Made by a program: the position numbers and the translations under genes. Under the pieces are notes generated by a model, which did no database searches, was not told the origin of the DNA, and saw only the letters and a program-made list of their open reading frames with translations. Source: Taenia hydatigena (Eukaryota > Platyhelminthes > Cestoda > Cyclophyllidea > Taeniidae). From it: a stretch of 64,000 nt of DNA. The stretch is taken from assembly GCA_036345935.2 (NCBI GenBank), contig JADWOT020000007.1, positions 2,058,385 through 2,122,384 on the forward strand. Reading direction: 5' to 3'. Positions 48,658-60,500 of this stretch are shown here, piece after piece. Position 1 is the stretch's first letter, and every line of letters begins with the position of its first letter.

Positions 48658-51101
48658 AATTTGGCGGAATTTTGTTACTTAATTCGATGCTTAACGCTTG
48701 CACGGGATATCATGCAATGGTTTTCACCTCTTACTTCTATGCAAGTTACGACAAAGACATTGCTTTCCTTTATGCGCATCAATGCTCTTTATTAATTAAA
48801 CAGCGTTCTGTCTGCAAGCTAATAAATTGATAAACGGCCCTCGTTGTTGTCGATCGCATAATACATCCTGATTTATCAGCCAAGGAATTTGCCTAAAGCT
48901 TGTTCCTCCATCGTCTGTTAGTCGCTGTCGCCAGAAGTTATCATTGCCTTTCATCACAAACTATAGGTATTAATGACCAAGTCTCACAAGCTTCAACGTC
49001 ACATCAGTCGTGATTCATCCCTTCTTGTTCATTAACTTTAAGCAGATATCACGCTTAACAAAAATTAGTGAATAAGTGCAGTTTGCATCACGTTTGACTG
49101 AGCTCTACTCAAATGTATAAGGTTATTTCATAGATTCTGTCAAGTTATCAATTTGCATAGTCGTAACTCTGGGATAAAATATCAATCTAGGTGGCCTTTG
49201 ACCCAGGCTCATGAGTGAGAACATAGCAGAGCTAATCAACTCATTTTCTGTTCGCTAATAAAATCCTAACGTCGGCTGGAAATTCCATACTTTGCATAGA
49301 AGTATTTATAGATGCAAAACGCATAGCCATTAGTATTTGAAGAAAAGCAGACGTATTTTTATGAATAAGAAACACTTTGAAACAGGAAAGCACGTTGGAA
49401 ATACTGCTAGGCGAATGAATGGCTAGAAGGCTAGGCGTTATTTTTGTCACTTATCGGTTATTTTATTAACCAACATAAAAGTAGGAAGTTAAAGTAGTTA
49501 AAAATTAAGGCAGGCCTGATGGTTTTTGTACTGCAAGAGTAAAAATGAAGGCGATCATATTTCATAAGAGCTGAACATTAGAGTGGATGCATTGTTCTAC
49601 TGCTTTGTTAATCAAAAAATCAAATAAGAGTAGAATTTTGGTTAGTTTTGATCCATATTAGTCCACTTTGATGTTAACTCGCCAGCCCATTTCTCCAATA
49701 TTTAGAGAATAAATGCTATCAGTGCATACCGAATGCATTTGTGTGATGCAGAGTTTACGAAGACCCCTAGTTGCCTGGTAACAAGGCCTTGCATAAGATG
49801 TTCAGATTGATACTCTGGCGAATACAAACTCCACACTCCACCGAACGCCTATACTGGATGGGTTTTAGCGCCGTGCAGCTGTGAGAATGCGCTCTCGCTC
49901 CTAAAAGACTCGCTCTTGGGCGTTCATGTTATTTTAAGATTTTGGTACTTGGTACTTGTTTTTCTTTTCTTCGGCTTTATACTACACCTAATATCGGCAA
50001 ACTTCTAAAGCAGACAATTGCTGTGTATGCAGCAAGGTGAGTTTCGACCAAACATATAAATGTTGCCTTAATGGCAAAGTCTTTGATTTGAAATCGCACA
50101 TGTTCAGATGCTCAACCCTTCGTCGTAAAGTTCTCGAGTGAAGATCAGAGCGATTTGGTTGTTTACTGCCCTAAATTTGGAGCATATACACTCACCCACA
50201 TCACACATTTGTAAAGGCAAAAAAACTCAAAATCAAATCCTGAGTGATCTTTGCGCAAGCCGTGCCGTGATCGTAAAGCTATCGCTGATTACGTCATCGA
50301 TTTTCACTCTCCAGCATCGACAGGCAGACTCGGATCTCAACGGTTCTGTTATGTCGACGTTTGAAGCCAGTGCTTTGGTTAGATCGGTGGCAAAATGACA
50401 CAGTTAGAGAAACAAGGACTTGCTTTGCTACTTGATTATTCAAATCAACTTACGCAGGTTCAGACCACAGGTTGTGCTACTTAACTAGCATTAGTAAGGT
50501 GTCTTCTTGGCCATTAATATGCTCGCCGTTTGTGGGTATGGAAGCATGTAAAGGTCATGGCTTCTTATATTAACAGATGTTCTTTATTTTTGGAGCGCAG
50601 GCGAGTTGATTTGCAGAAAATTGCTCTCTCAAAGTGGCGGACGCTTATTAGGATGCAGTTCTAAAGGAAGCACTTAAGAATCAGTTATTCAAGCTTGTTC
50701 AAACAAAACAATTTCGCTGCAGCTACTTCCTGTGACAATATAAAAAGTGCCCTTATTGTCTTTGCGCTAGTCATAACTGTCTAAATATTTTCACAACTTG
50801 GCAATTTATTTGTTTGCCACTAAGGTAACACGTAGTGATTTGATAATCCGTTTCGTTGTCCATTAATTTATGCAGACACCTCAGCCTCTGTTGATTGACA
50901 TGCAGTAGCCAAATGATGAAGGCGAAGAATTATATTTCAATGGATATGTTTGCGTGAGCTTAATTCTCATCTGCGTCGTAGCAGCGTTTGTTGCTCTCCA
51001 CGCAGACGTCATGACTAACCTTTTGGTTTTACTCTAATTGCCCTCGCAATGGCTCGATTCCCAGCATATCCGCATGCGTAGAGGCGAATGGAAAGGAAGA
51101 G

Positions 51102-51290
51102 ATGGGTAGCAAGAGCGCAATCGTGAATTTGCCGCTACTCGGGCTCAAAGCAGGACATTTGGATCTTCAGTTTACTGCCCTCTCATCTGAGCTACCACAG
51201 CATGCCCGATGTTCAGTGTTACAACCAGCACCAACCACAAAACCCACTCGATGTTTAAATACGTATCGCCGCAGGTTAGAAATATATTAG
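51102..51290 (+). pseudogene. E2 reading frame a, arm 2 copy (upstream part broken)
   Basis: This is the 62-codon counterpart of the frame at 27,127-26,939, starting MGSKSAIVNLPLLGLKAGHL. Immediately upstream, small insertions and deletions relative to arm 1 (around 51,020-51,060) destroy the hydrophobic signal-like start. The block itself differs from arm 1 mainly at synonymous positions. The protein is unknown. Confidence 0.4.
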
Positions 51291-52069
51291 GCCGACCTCA
51301 TCCAACTAACGTGCCATTTTGCAAAGGTAAAAATGCAGGGTGGTGATCGAACCTCTTTGGTGGTTTCCACCTTCGTCAAGCAGCATTATGGGCATTTCCA
51401 AGTAGACCTGGCAGAGAGAAAATAGCTTTAGTCCCAATGGATCAATACAATCGATAAGACCACCTGCTGTGTACTCGTTGCGTACCGGTCATCTGCCCAG
51501 TCGGTTGGCTCATTCACTGATCCACTTGACCCAAGGCGAGTTGGACTGCGAACGATTACACGGCTTGGTGAGTGGAAAATAATTGCAGCATGGGACAGTT
51601 TATTGTTGCATACATAAGCCGATAACACATCGCCAGATTAGATATTGCAGATCGGCCTGCGGGTGCCTTATATCATTGGCGATCTTTTGTTGCACAAAGA
51701 ATTCTCATTTATTTACCTTATTGTGCATGAGAGCTAAGCCATTTTAAAAATCAATGTTTTTATACATAAGTTCGTTCCTTCCATGATCGCTTCATGTTCG
51801 CCGGGTAAACAGTCGTTAAGTTTCAAGATAATCAGCTAATATTGTAAATGAATATGGCTGAGAGGGACATCATCCAACGCTATGATAGATTTGTGCACGA
51901 GGGAAATCTAGCATTAGTCTAACTAACTTGCAGAACGTCGTATTTGCAAGGCAGAGCATTGACAATTTAGGGTCATGGTATGTTGAGGAACACTTTATTA
52001 GAGGGACAGAGTGTGGCAATAATTGACAGACTAAAACGTACTAATTCATAGTCATTTCATTTGGAGAGC

Positions 52070-52363
52070 GGTTTCCAAGTAGCAAGGTGGTACCAGTCAG
52101 TCGAACCCAAGCCAGCGTTAGTCAAGATGGCCTATTTTTGCAAAATCAGTGAGAGAGTCGTTAACGCTGCCGCTAAAGACGGCCTTTTGGATTGTGCACG
52201 TATACCATTTCCATAAGCACACTTTGCCGCGGCGTTCCTGCTAACCTTGAAGAGCACACCAGCCAAAAGGCCGCGTGAAAGCTGGATTGAACTAAAGGTG
52301 TTGCCTCTTCAATCAATCCACATCCAGCCGTCATTATTCGTCTATCCGCTTCTCTTGGCCTAA
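52070..52363 (+). pseudogene. E2 reading frame b, arm 2 copy (in-frame stop)
   Basis: This is the counterpart of the frame at 26,165-25,863. It begins GFQVARWYQSVEPKPALVKM, meets a TAA at 52,214-52,216, then continues in the same frame through KSTPAKRPRESWIELK to the same terminal TAA position (52,361-52,363). The single stop in an otherwise well-kept frame marks it as a recently broken copy, if the frame was ever coding. Confidence 0.4.
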
Positions 52364-52509
52364 TTTCTCTGCCCGTCGCTGTTTCACCTTATTTTGATTA
52401 AAGTAGGCATCTCGCGGTGGGGTAGACAGGTACCTGAATGCCCAAACAATGACCGGCTCAAAGGTCAGCATCAGAAAGGAATATCAAGGAACATCGGTAT
52501 CTTTTCCTT

Positions 52510-52930
52510 CGCATGCACAATAATGCAAGAAAATCGCCTAAGGTGGAAAGCAAAGGCGAGTGATGTCTGCTCTTGCAAAACCATCAACAAAGAATGGTGC
52601 CTAAAGCCCGCGTTAGTCGACATTGAGAGCCACCACGCGGCACGTGCAACTAATCGATTTACACGTGTGAGGCTCAAAGAGGTCAAGCATACAGCCGACC
52701 TCCAGACATGCTTCGCTGCGTGTTATTTTGTCAGTGCCTCCCTTCCGCTTCGGTTCCTCCCTGCCTTCAGTCTCCATTTATCCGCTGCTTTCGTCGCCTC
52801 CATCGGCTTGTCATTCCCAATCTCCCAACTCGCTATTCTCAGGACATCAAAGGATTACAGCTGGCAAATATGGTAGAAATTTGGAGTAGGTTTTGCTACC
52901 AATCCCTCTTCCATTCCTTATGCCATTTTC
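52510..52930. mobile_element. 420-bp segment present only in E2 arm 2 (candidate insertion)
   Basis: Arm 1 runs from the sequence matching 52,509 straight to that matching 52,931. Both edges are T/C-rich (TTTTCCTT on the left, TTTTCATTTTC on the right), which could be a target-site duplication or slippage. The segment keeps a frame open, so a 160-codon ORF (52,394-52,876) spans the left edge. Without a homologue that ORF has no support as a gene. An equivalent deletion in arm 1 is the alternative. Confidence 0.4.
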
Positions 52931-53250
52931 ATTTTCTTCTCTTTTGCTAAATTTGCGTGCGTCATTTTGACAATATCGCATCTGATATCCAGTGCAAATC
53001 AAAAAGGAAAGGAAAGCTGTGTTTAGCCTTATTGAGTGTGACATTTAAAAAGGGAATTTAAATCCCCTCTACCAAGTTGACCTCTTCATCTTTAGCCCAG
53101 CCAAACGGCTAGATGAGTGAGTGCTGCACCACGGCCCTATGCAGATCTTCCTAGGGTGTCCAATCCTAATCCTCCTTTCTCATTCACAAACGTCTCGCCT
53201 CTCATTCCCATAGATTCGTATTACATTTCCTCTATCTCAGCAGCTCCTTT

Positions 53251-55349
53251 GCCTCCTCCAGCCAATGAGGCATGTTTCGCTGCGCATACGGAAAAAATAT
53301 ATGTGCTGCTGGTAGCCGTCGTGATGGGAGGCAAGGATTCGTTCAAGCAATCGTTTCAAGAGGCGTCTTATGAAGATAGACTATATCTGGTTCGACGGCT
53401 CCGATAAGATTTCAAATTAGTTTTGAATGCAAACAATGTAGTACCCTTTACGTCCTAAATGTTCTAACCACCATAAGCAAAACAAAAACCGCCAAATGAA
53501 CCGAATATTTGTCCTGTGACTTCATAAAATTCGGATGAGTATAAAATTACACACAGATTCTGGGAAAAGAAGGTTTGTTCAATTTTGGAAGACAACGAGA
53601 ATTTATTTGCTGGAATATGTTTGATTGATGCACTAATGCATGATGCATCATCCACTAGTATGATTCAAAATTAAGTATTATTTGAATGTAGGAATTAAGT
53701 TCCACTTCGGGCAATTACACGAAATAAGACGCCGATTAATGCATCAGAGTTATTAATGTCCAGTATGCTTCATCGGCTAACAGTAGCGGCAGAACGTTAA
53801 AGTAAGCACTGTGGCGACTTCTACTCGTATTCATTAGAAATTTAATGCATATGTGCACTTCGGCAAGAGGCGAAACAAGTAGCATAGTCAGTTGCGAGAC
53901 TGAGAAAATTTGGCTGAGGGCGTGATTAGAGACTAATGAGCACAAACACTAGACTTGCTAATATTTAATGCTTACTCAAGATCTGCACAAGCAAGTGTAC
54001 CACACAAGGAACAGGTAAAAGCAGCTTTAACAAAGGTACAGTTATCCGTAAGTAATCCAAGTGTGATTTTAGTCCCATTGGCAATACCTGCCGCATATAT
54101 AAAAGCCCATAGCTGATGCCGAAGAGGCATACCAAATTAAACTACATAGATAGATTCAAAAAAACAATGCAATGTAGTGTTAAAGGTGTATGCATTATTG
54201 CGCACACTTGCGATTTGTTAGGTTCCTTCCTCCATACATCTGCGCTCTTAACTTGCACCGATGGATTGCGCTCTCTGTCTACGACGTTATGCACGCGGAA
54301 ATTGCTGCACTGTACGGCATTTAGCTAGCCACTAACAATTTTACCGAAGCAAGAACGGAACTAGAATGCTGCGTCAAGTGTGCATTTATCTCCGTTTTCA
54401 GTGGCATTATTTAGGGCTTAGCTCAGCCATCAGCTCAGCCAAGAGGTCTCGGCCTGGAACGTGTCCCATTTCTAAAGAAGTGGAGTGATATGCAGAGAAG
54501 CAATCTCAGTCAAGGTGAAGTTCATCGATAAACATACCAACCAAGTTAGCAGATCAACACCAAGCTTAAAGGTGACGTGGGCTGCATATGGATACAGTGT
54601 TCGTAGCATAATCTTTATTACCACGTAATGAATCCACAGCAGGTGGTCTTGTCGATTACATTGATCCACTGATCAGCTAACCTTCAAAGCAGATGGGTTG
54701 GCAGAGAGGCGTTTTAAGTTTGCATCACGTTTCCTCTCGCCTCTGTCGCACTTCTTCCAACTCCAAATAAAATGTTTGATGGCTTTTCGAACCTGTTACT
54801 GCAGCGTGTTCAAGAGGTTCGCAGGGTCGTGAATTTGATTTTGACTGCTCACTTGTCACCCAAAATATATGCTTGCACATGAACAGCACCTACTTACCTA
54901 GGAAAATCGTAAGCAACCAAGAAGCATATAAGCGAAAGACAAAGTGATTATGCAATTTGATAACTAAACGCGTCGAAAAGCTTTGGCATTTCCAAATAAT
55001 GATCGAACACACAATGCAAATAAATCCTCTAATTTTATTCCTAACACAGGCAAAAGAGTTGACCACAAAGTAAAATGTTGACTATCATGTGTTGGTGGCA
55101 AATTGTAAATGAACACGATGTTGGGTTGGGAGTAACTTTTACCGGACCAGCGAGAAATATGCGGTAAAGTAAGAAAATCTCACCATCGCAAGGCGAGCCG
55201 GCTGCGATGAAGCAGTTATCCGTTTTAAAGAAAGTGCATTGTCAAAGGTTCTTATGTTAAACGCTACACTTCCAACAGTGTCCTGTGTCCTGATAAATAA
55301 TTTACCCTTGCGATCGGATCATGATGCAGCGACCCAATCAACTCCAGTG
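53251..55349. other. Stretch between E2 arm 2 and the E1 cluster
   Basis: A frame running from E2 into this stretch (53,117-53,407) ends with a hydrophobic then basic sequence (YVLLVAVVMGGKDSFKQSF). I do not recognise it. At 54,634-54,670 about 36 bp (CACAGCAGGTGGTCTTGTCG onward) match E2 near 26,758. The rest holds nothing I can support. Confidence 0.4.
54634..54670 (+). repeat. Short third fragment related to E2
   Basis: CCACAGCAGGTGGTCTTGTC followed by GATTACATTGATCC matches 26,758-26,795 of arm 1 with few differences, and arm 2 in reverse complement. A possible shared AGCAGAT/CCAACC context lies nearby, but no longer alignment was found. Confidence 0.45.
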
Positions 55350-57160
55350 AAAGCATCTTACACAGCAGCAAAGTCTTTATACAACAGCACAAATAAAATG
55401 AACGGCACTTTTGCGTGCTCAAATATTCATGCTGTGTCTCATAAAAAGATGCAGCGCCAACATCTAAAGTCCTCAACTGCACAATAATAAGCAAATCATG
55501 TCCTACGGGCGTTAGCAAGTAGGTTAAAATGCCCACGCATTCAGGAGAACGAGATTAATTCCCAATATGGGTTCGTTAGTTGCCGGATCAACAACTTAGC
55601 AAAAGTATCTACTTGACATTGCTTTAATTGTTTGCAATCCAGCCTAAAAATTTGCATTGTTTTATATTTGCAACGCTAACGGGCATCGAAATTTCTATTT
55701 GCGCTCATTAATTAGGCATATCAAGAATTCAGTGTGATTATGGTTGCGGCTGCGGATCGCAAGTCGCAAAGCTCATCAAACTTGGGTTGATGTCCTCTTA
55801 ATCGACTAACTTTTAGAGAGTGTAAAGCAGACTGCTTCAAGGCGAAACCGGTGTTGTCTCATCTTAAAATCGCATTTATTTGGTCTTCTTTGAGAATTCT
55901 GCGTTAAATTCGAACATTATCAAGCAGTAGATTACTCCACAATAACAGGTTCTTTAATTTCAAAACGTCATTCTGTATTAAAGTATTTAAAAGAACACCT
56001 ATAATTTGATGTCAATTTATGCGAAACTAGGCTCAGTTCCCCTACGATATACGCCTAAGAGCATAGGCGGAGAAAAGACATAACGAGAAATCAAATGGAT
56101 TTGTCAATGTCATATTTTTTTATTTCAAAGGAAAATGTGTTGCTTAAGCACAAGTATCAAGTACTCTGCGCACCCACAGAGGCCCGTGCGATGTTTAATC
56201 TTGAATCAAGTTTATTTTGCGCGATGGCCACAGAGCGATACACGAGGGCACCGTTGTGACTAATAAGAGTGCGCGACCGCAATGCGATTATATTTGTTCC
56301 ATATATGTAGAGGGTGTAGTAGCGAAGTTGGGAACAGAGGAGCTGTGTCTCCATGACTGCGAACAAAGTGTCAGCAGATTTAGCGGTCCGTAGGAAAAGA
56401 GTCGACCATGTCTTGGAGTAAAGTCAAGCATTTAGTATCATGGACTATTTGGCACATGGCATAAGCGAGCAACCATGTGTGCGTTAGAATTGCGATTAGA
56501 AGTTATTATTACTGCCTAAAAAGACTTTTGTACTTATACGCAGGGAATAATTTATGCGATGAAAAGAAGGAATAACTGACCATGCTAGATGAATGGCTCA
56601 AATTTGGCCTTTGAGAAGACACCCTTCATAAACAGAAAGATATGAACCCCACATGTTACTCATGGCTTGACAAGCATAAGGCACCTGTGGTTCTGTTCTG
56701 AAATCACTTGTTGCATGAATAAATTGCATAAACTTTTAGTGTATTGCTTTTTAATATCTACTATGGAAGCTATTCAACAGTTCGCAGAATGTCGTCATAG
56801 ATCAGGTCATCATAAATATTTTTAAGCTTGGTAAGTTCTACTCCATATGACATGGAGACAAGCCCAGCGAATTATCTCTGCATAATTGATCATAAATTTG
56901 TTCTGTCGCCTGTTACACCAAATGCGCCATCTACGAGGAAACTTGGAGAAAGGGCGAAAGTGAAAGCCACATATGGCTTGGAATGTCTTCTGCATACAGT
57001 CCACATTTGGAAAAGGATGTATCATTTCCCACATCATGCCAGTCACAGCAAGTGCTTGCTCAGGCGTAGTAACATCATCTAGGGCAATTAGGTGTCCACA
57101 ATTCCGACTCCCCGAAATCCGAGGAATCAAGGTCCATAGTGACGCAGTCATAACTAATAA
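55350..57160 (-). repeat. E1 repeat family, copy 3 (inverted 3' portion)
   Basis: About 1.8 kb is the reverse complement of 59,695-61,345. Read on the minus strand, the order is the end of the E1 protein gene, then AGCATGGTCAGTTATT, then the CTCTGTTCCCAAC region, then GACAACACCG with CGCCTTGAAG, then TTGATATGCC, then GTTGTTGATCC with GGGAATTAAT. Copy 2 carries the same order at 60,190, 60,440, 60,860, 60,985 and 61,111. Identity varies from very high in the gene part to roughly 70-75% in the rest. It faces copy 2 across about 2.5 kb. Confidence 0.8.
56822..57160 (-). pseudogene. E1-protein gene fragment, copy 3 (C-terminal part)
   Basis: On the minus strand the frame matches the intact ORF from about residue 137 to its end, including NCGHLIAL, PEQALAV, MMWEMIHPFPNVDCMQKTF and the basic FPRRWRIWCNRRQNKF block. 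It stops at a TAA at nearly the same place. The N-terminal part is missing. Homology starts just after a TTTTATTAG, which looks like a splice acceptor, so use as a 3' exon cannot be excluded. The last 118 bp of the alignment (about 56,955-56,838) differ from copy 2 at only two positions, far fewer than in the flanks. Confidence 0.75.
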
Positions 57161-57547
57161 AACACATTTACCGTCAAAAGTTTTATAAGTTCCCAATGTT
57201 ATTCGCTTAAACTCATGCCGTCTTCGTTCACATACTGACCGATCAAGGCAATACCACTCGTCATGCGCAATTTTTATGGTGGTTTAGAGTGCACTCCCCC
57301 GTGCAATGCATTAGTCGTTTCGAGATCGAGACACAACTGTAGACAAGTGTTAGATGGCTAGTCGCCACGAATAAACTTAGCGGGTATTTAAGGCGGAGTA
57401 ATAACAAAGCATGCCTTAAAATGCGAACAGGAACACATAAGCTTGTCAATGCTGTGGAGTTAGACACTGGGCTATATTTGTTTGTGGATTGTGTACGTAC
57501 TTTATGCCGCATACTGACAGGCTGGCCGTCATTTCTTTGTTCGAATA
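57161..57547. other. Unique stretch between inverted E1 copies 3 and 2
   Basis: A minus-strand frame of 83 codons (57,512-57,261) has no recognisable features. No repeat or RNA gene was seen. Confidence 0.35.
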
Positions 57548-60500
57548 TTTTGCCTAATTACTAGGAAATCGGGTAGAAATTCGTCTTCTGTAATAAATAA
57601 TCTTAGCAAGTTTTAAACGTGGCTTAAATTGCATGGAAGGCTTCATGGCTGAATCACAGCACAATTGTCATGCAATTAAATAGCAGCATGGATTCTGTTT
57701 CTTTGCATTCAAGAATTTAGAGTGCATCACACCCAAATGCGCTTTTAGTTGATAAACAGCGGCAAACATCTGCTTTACCAAGTGGTGTGGCCAAAAGCAG
57801 ACATAGTTTGAACTGCACGTAGAAATTGCCACACTCTATGGAGGGTTGTTGCTTACTCTCTGTTTTCATCCTATAGCTAACAGATTTGATGTTAAAAGCC
57901 TTACAACCCTCTAAAATTGGTTATGTCATGATAGTGCACTAAGCCTCTCTCAATGCCACTTGAAGAAGCAGTTTGACATCACACTTGCCATTGAATGGCC
58001 TTTAAAATTTCAAGTGCCTATCCGGGAGGGGAAGTAAACTGCCTGACTGATGGTGTGATTAAAAGAATATCAGAAGTCGTTGAGCATGTGCATTAGCCGC
58101 AGAACTTGCGCTTACTCATCACCCTATTCTAACTATCCTATATATTCGAAAGCTAGCCAATTTCATCTGCCCGTCAAGCTTTTGCATAAATGGATAGCGA
58201 GAATAGGGCTTCCCGATTTTTAAGCAAGCCTACTTAATCTTAAATTATATGCCAATAATTTTGTCATGCACTCATAATTCAGGGTCAGCGACTCAAAGTG
58301 GGTGATGACCCAAACAGTTGAGCTGATGCTTCGCCTCCATCTCCATAGAGTTGGAAAATAATCAGACATTGCTAGTAAATCGGCATTAACAATTAGTCTA
58401 TCCCCTTTCAAGGCATGTTCAAGTCGTCTAGATCGTAAAAGCGCCGTTATCCTCTTCAGTGCCGCCTTAAAGACTATTCATCATACTTTTGAGACCTTTT
58501 GAAAAATGACGATTTTACCATGGGCGCAACGTTGGATCAGCACAGAGCCGACTTCCCTAAAATGGCCCTTGTCAGTATAGGTTAGACAAGGTCAGTGACG
58601 GCAAGGCGCGTGTAGGATCATCTGTTTACCAGAGCTGTTAAAAGGAGCGCGAACCTCAAAATCTGTGTTGGTTTGGCCACCGTTTTGATGTTATGCCCAC
58701 CTATCCATGATTAAAGTCTCCTATGTCATCCATTTTGCATTAATGACACATCTTTATGCCGATTTTACCAAGGCACATAGCACAGGGTGCATCAGTATTT
58801 CAATTTGGCCGCGCTTTAATTATGACGCTACAGAAACTGTTAATAGTATCATTAGAGATACCATAAAAACACGATAATGCCAACGAAATACATAAGCGTG
58901 TAAGTTCGTCTGCAGAGCTGGCTGCTAGGAACTTCACGCATTATTCCAAACACGCCTAAATAGCACTTGAGAATCTTAGTTTGTTAATAGGCTTTGCCGG
59001 TTGGCTGGATATGCGAAGTGATTAGGACTGGCTGGTGACCTGTCACCTGAGTAGAGCTCATTGGGGTGGTTTGCGCCAGATTTTGCGTCGTAATGTCTCG
59101 GGTAGGTTTGATTTATCCTTCATTCGCTGTGAGAATTTACCATTTCTTTGACACGTATACCCTCTACGAATGTCACTGAAAGTCACCTTTAACCACACTT
59201 TTTAAAAGGGACCAGCTAATCCACCACCAAATCAAGGCCCTTCGACTCAAGTTCCTGGTAGCAATGACAGTGTAAATTACATGAAATGGGTGGATGAGGA
59301 CCTCTGTTTCATGCTCTTTGATGAAATCTTCCGAACCAGTCCCTATATTTTGCCTGAAGCAATCGGTTATTACAACAAAGTAGAGGAATTCTTTCGTGAA
59401 CTTGCGTCGAAAGAGTTTCCCGCTGATTCACAAGCTCCCATTACCTGTGCGATCACCACACCATGTCGCTGTACAAGAAAACCACCGTATGTAGTAAGAC
59501 GATACAAATGCGATTTGCAAGTATTACATAATTCTCCCTCGACTCGTCTCTGGCTGGACGTGTCATCGGATATCCCGTACTTCTCAAGTCAGTGGAATCA
59601 ATATTTGAGGGCAACAGGTAGCACTTTAGTGAACACATGTGAATGGTGCGAAATGGATGCAGAAGAAGGTCAGAGGATGCGGCTCAGCGATTATGACTGC
59701 GTCATTCTATACCTTGATTACTCGGATATGGGAAGTCGGAATTGTGGACACCTAATTGCTTTAGGTGATATTATTAAACCTGAGCAAACACTTGCTGTGA
59801 TTGGCATGATGTGGGAAATGATACATCCTTTTCCAAATGTGGACTGCATGCAGAAGACGTTCGAAGCCTTGGGTGGCTATCAATTCCCCCCTTTCTCCAA
59901 GTTTCCTCGTAGATGGCGCATTTGGTGTAACAGGCGACAGAACAAATTTATGATCAATTATGCGGAGATAATTCGCTGGGCTTGTTTCCATGTCATATGG
60001 AGTAGAGCTTACCGCGCCTAAAAATATTTATGACGACCTGGTCTATGACGGCATCCTGTAAAGTGTTAAAATGAGATGCATGAAAAGTTTTGTGCATTTT
60101 ATTTATGTGTTGGGTGGATTTGGAACAGAATCAGTTTTCTTGTGCTAATGAGAGTGCCTTCGTATTAGCTAAATTTGCGGCATTCTCTCAGCATGGTCAG
60201 TTATTTTGTCTTTTGTCGCATCTTTTATCTACTACGCATAAGGCTAAGTGCATTTTCAAGTAGCAACAATAAATGCTGATTGCAGTTTTGGTGCACACAA
60301 GGTTTTTTGCTTATAGTCTTTCATAGTCTGTTACTTCGAAGGCTTCACTTTCTGTTAAGACGCGGTTGGCTCTGTCTCTTCCTGCAGACCGCTTAATCTG
60401 GTGACATTTTGGTCGCAGACATCGAGACGCATTTGCTCTGTTCCAAACTTTGATACTACATCTCCTACATCTATAGAACAAACATAATCGAAATGAGGGC

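Larger units (their letters stand above)
45196..48685. other. Spacer before E2 arm 2, with weak exon candidates and repeat traces
   Basis: It holds the frames at 45,803 and 48,013-48,657, the second copy of the 37.9-kb repeat and two tRNA-like traces, all listed separately. From 46,855 to 46,930 the plus strand is purine-rich. Nothing else is supported. Confidence 0.35.
48686..53250 (-). repeat. E2 large inverted repeat, arm 2
   Basis: About 4.6 kb is the reverse complement of 25,401-30,556. The inner edge (toward the spacer) is near GATGCTTAACGCTTGC at 48,686. The outer edge is near CTATCTCAGCAGCTCC at 53,245. It lacks the 957-bp and roughly 105-bp segments of arm 1 and has its own extra segment of about 420 bp. 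Frames a and b of arm 1 are present here at 51,102-51,290 and 52,070-52,363, each broken by indels or a stop. Confidence 0.88.

Noticed and set aside
52394..52876. 160-codon plus-strand ORF
   Set aside because: Its left part matches the E2 frame near 25,832-25,740, and its right part comes from the segment private to arm 2. It is a chance join with no domain.
53117..53407. Frame beginning MSAAPRP, present in both E2 arms
   Set aside because: Between the arms I count about as many or more replacement than synonymous changes, with no sign of constraint.
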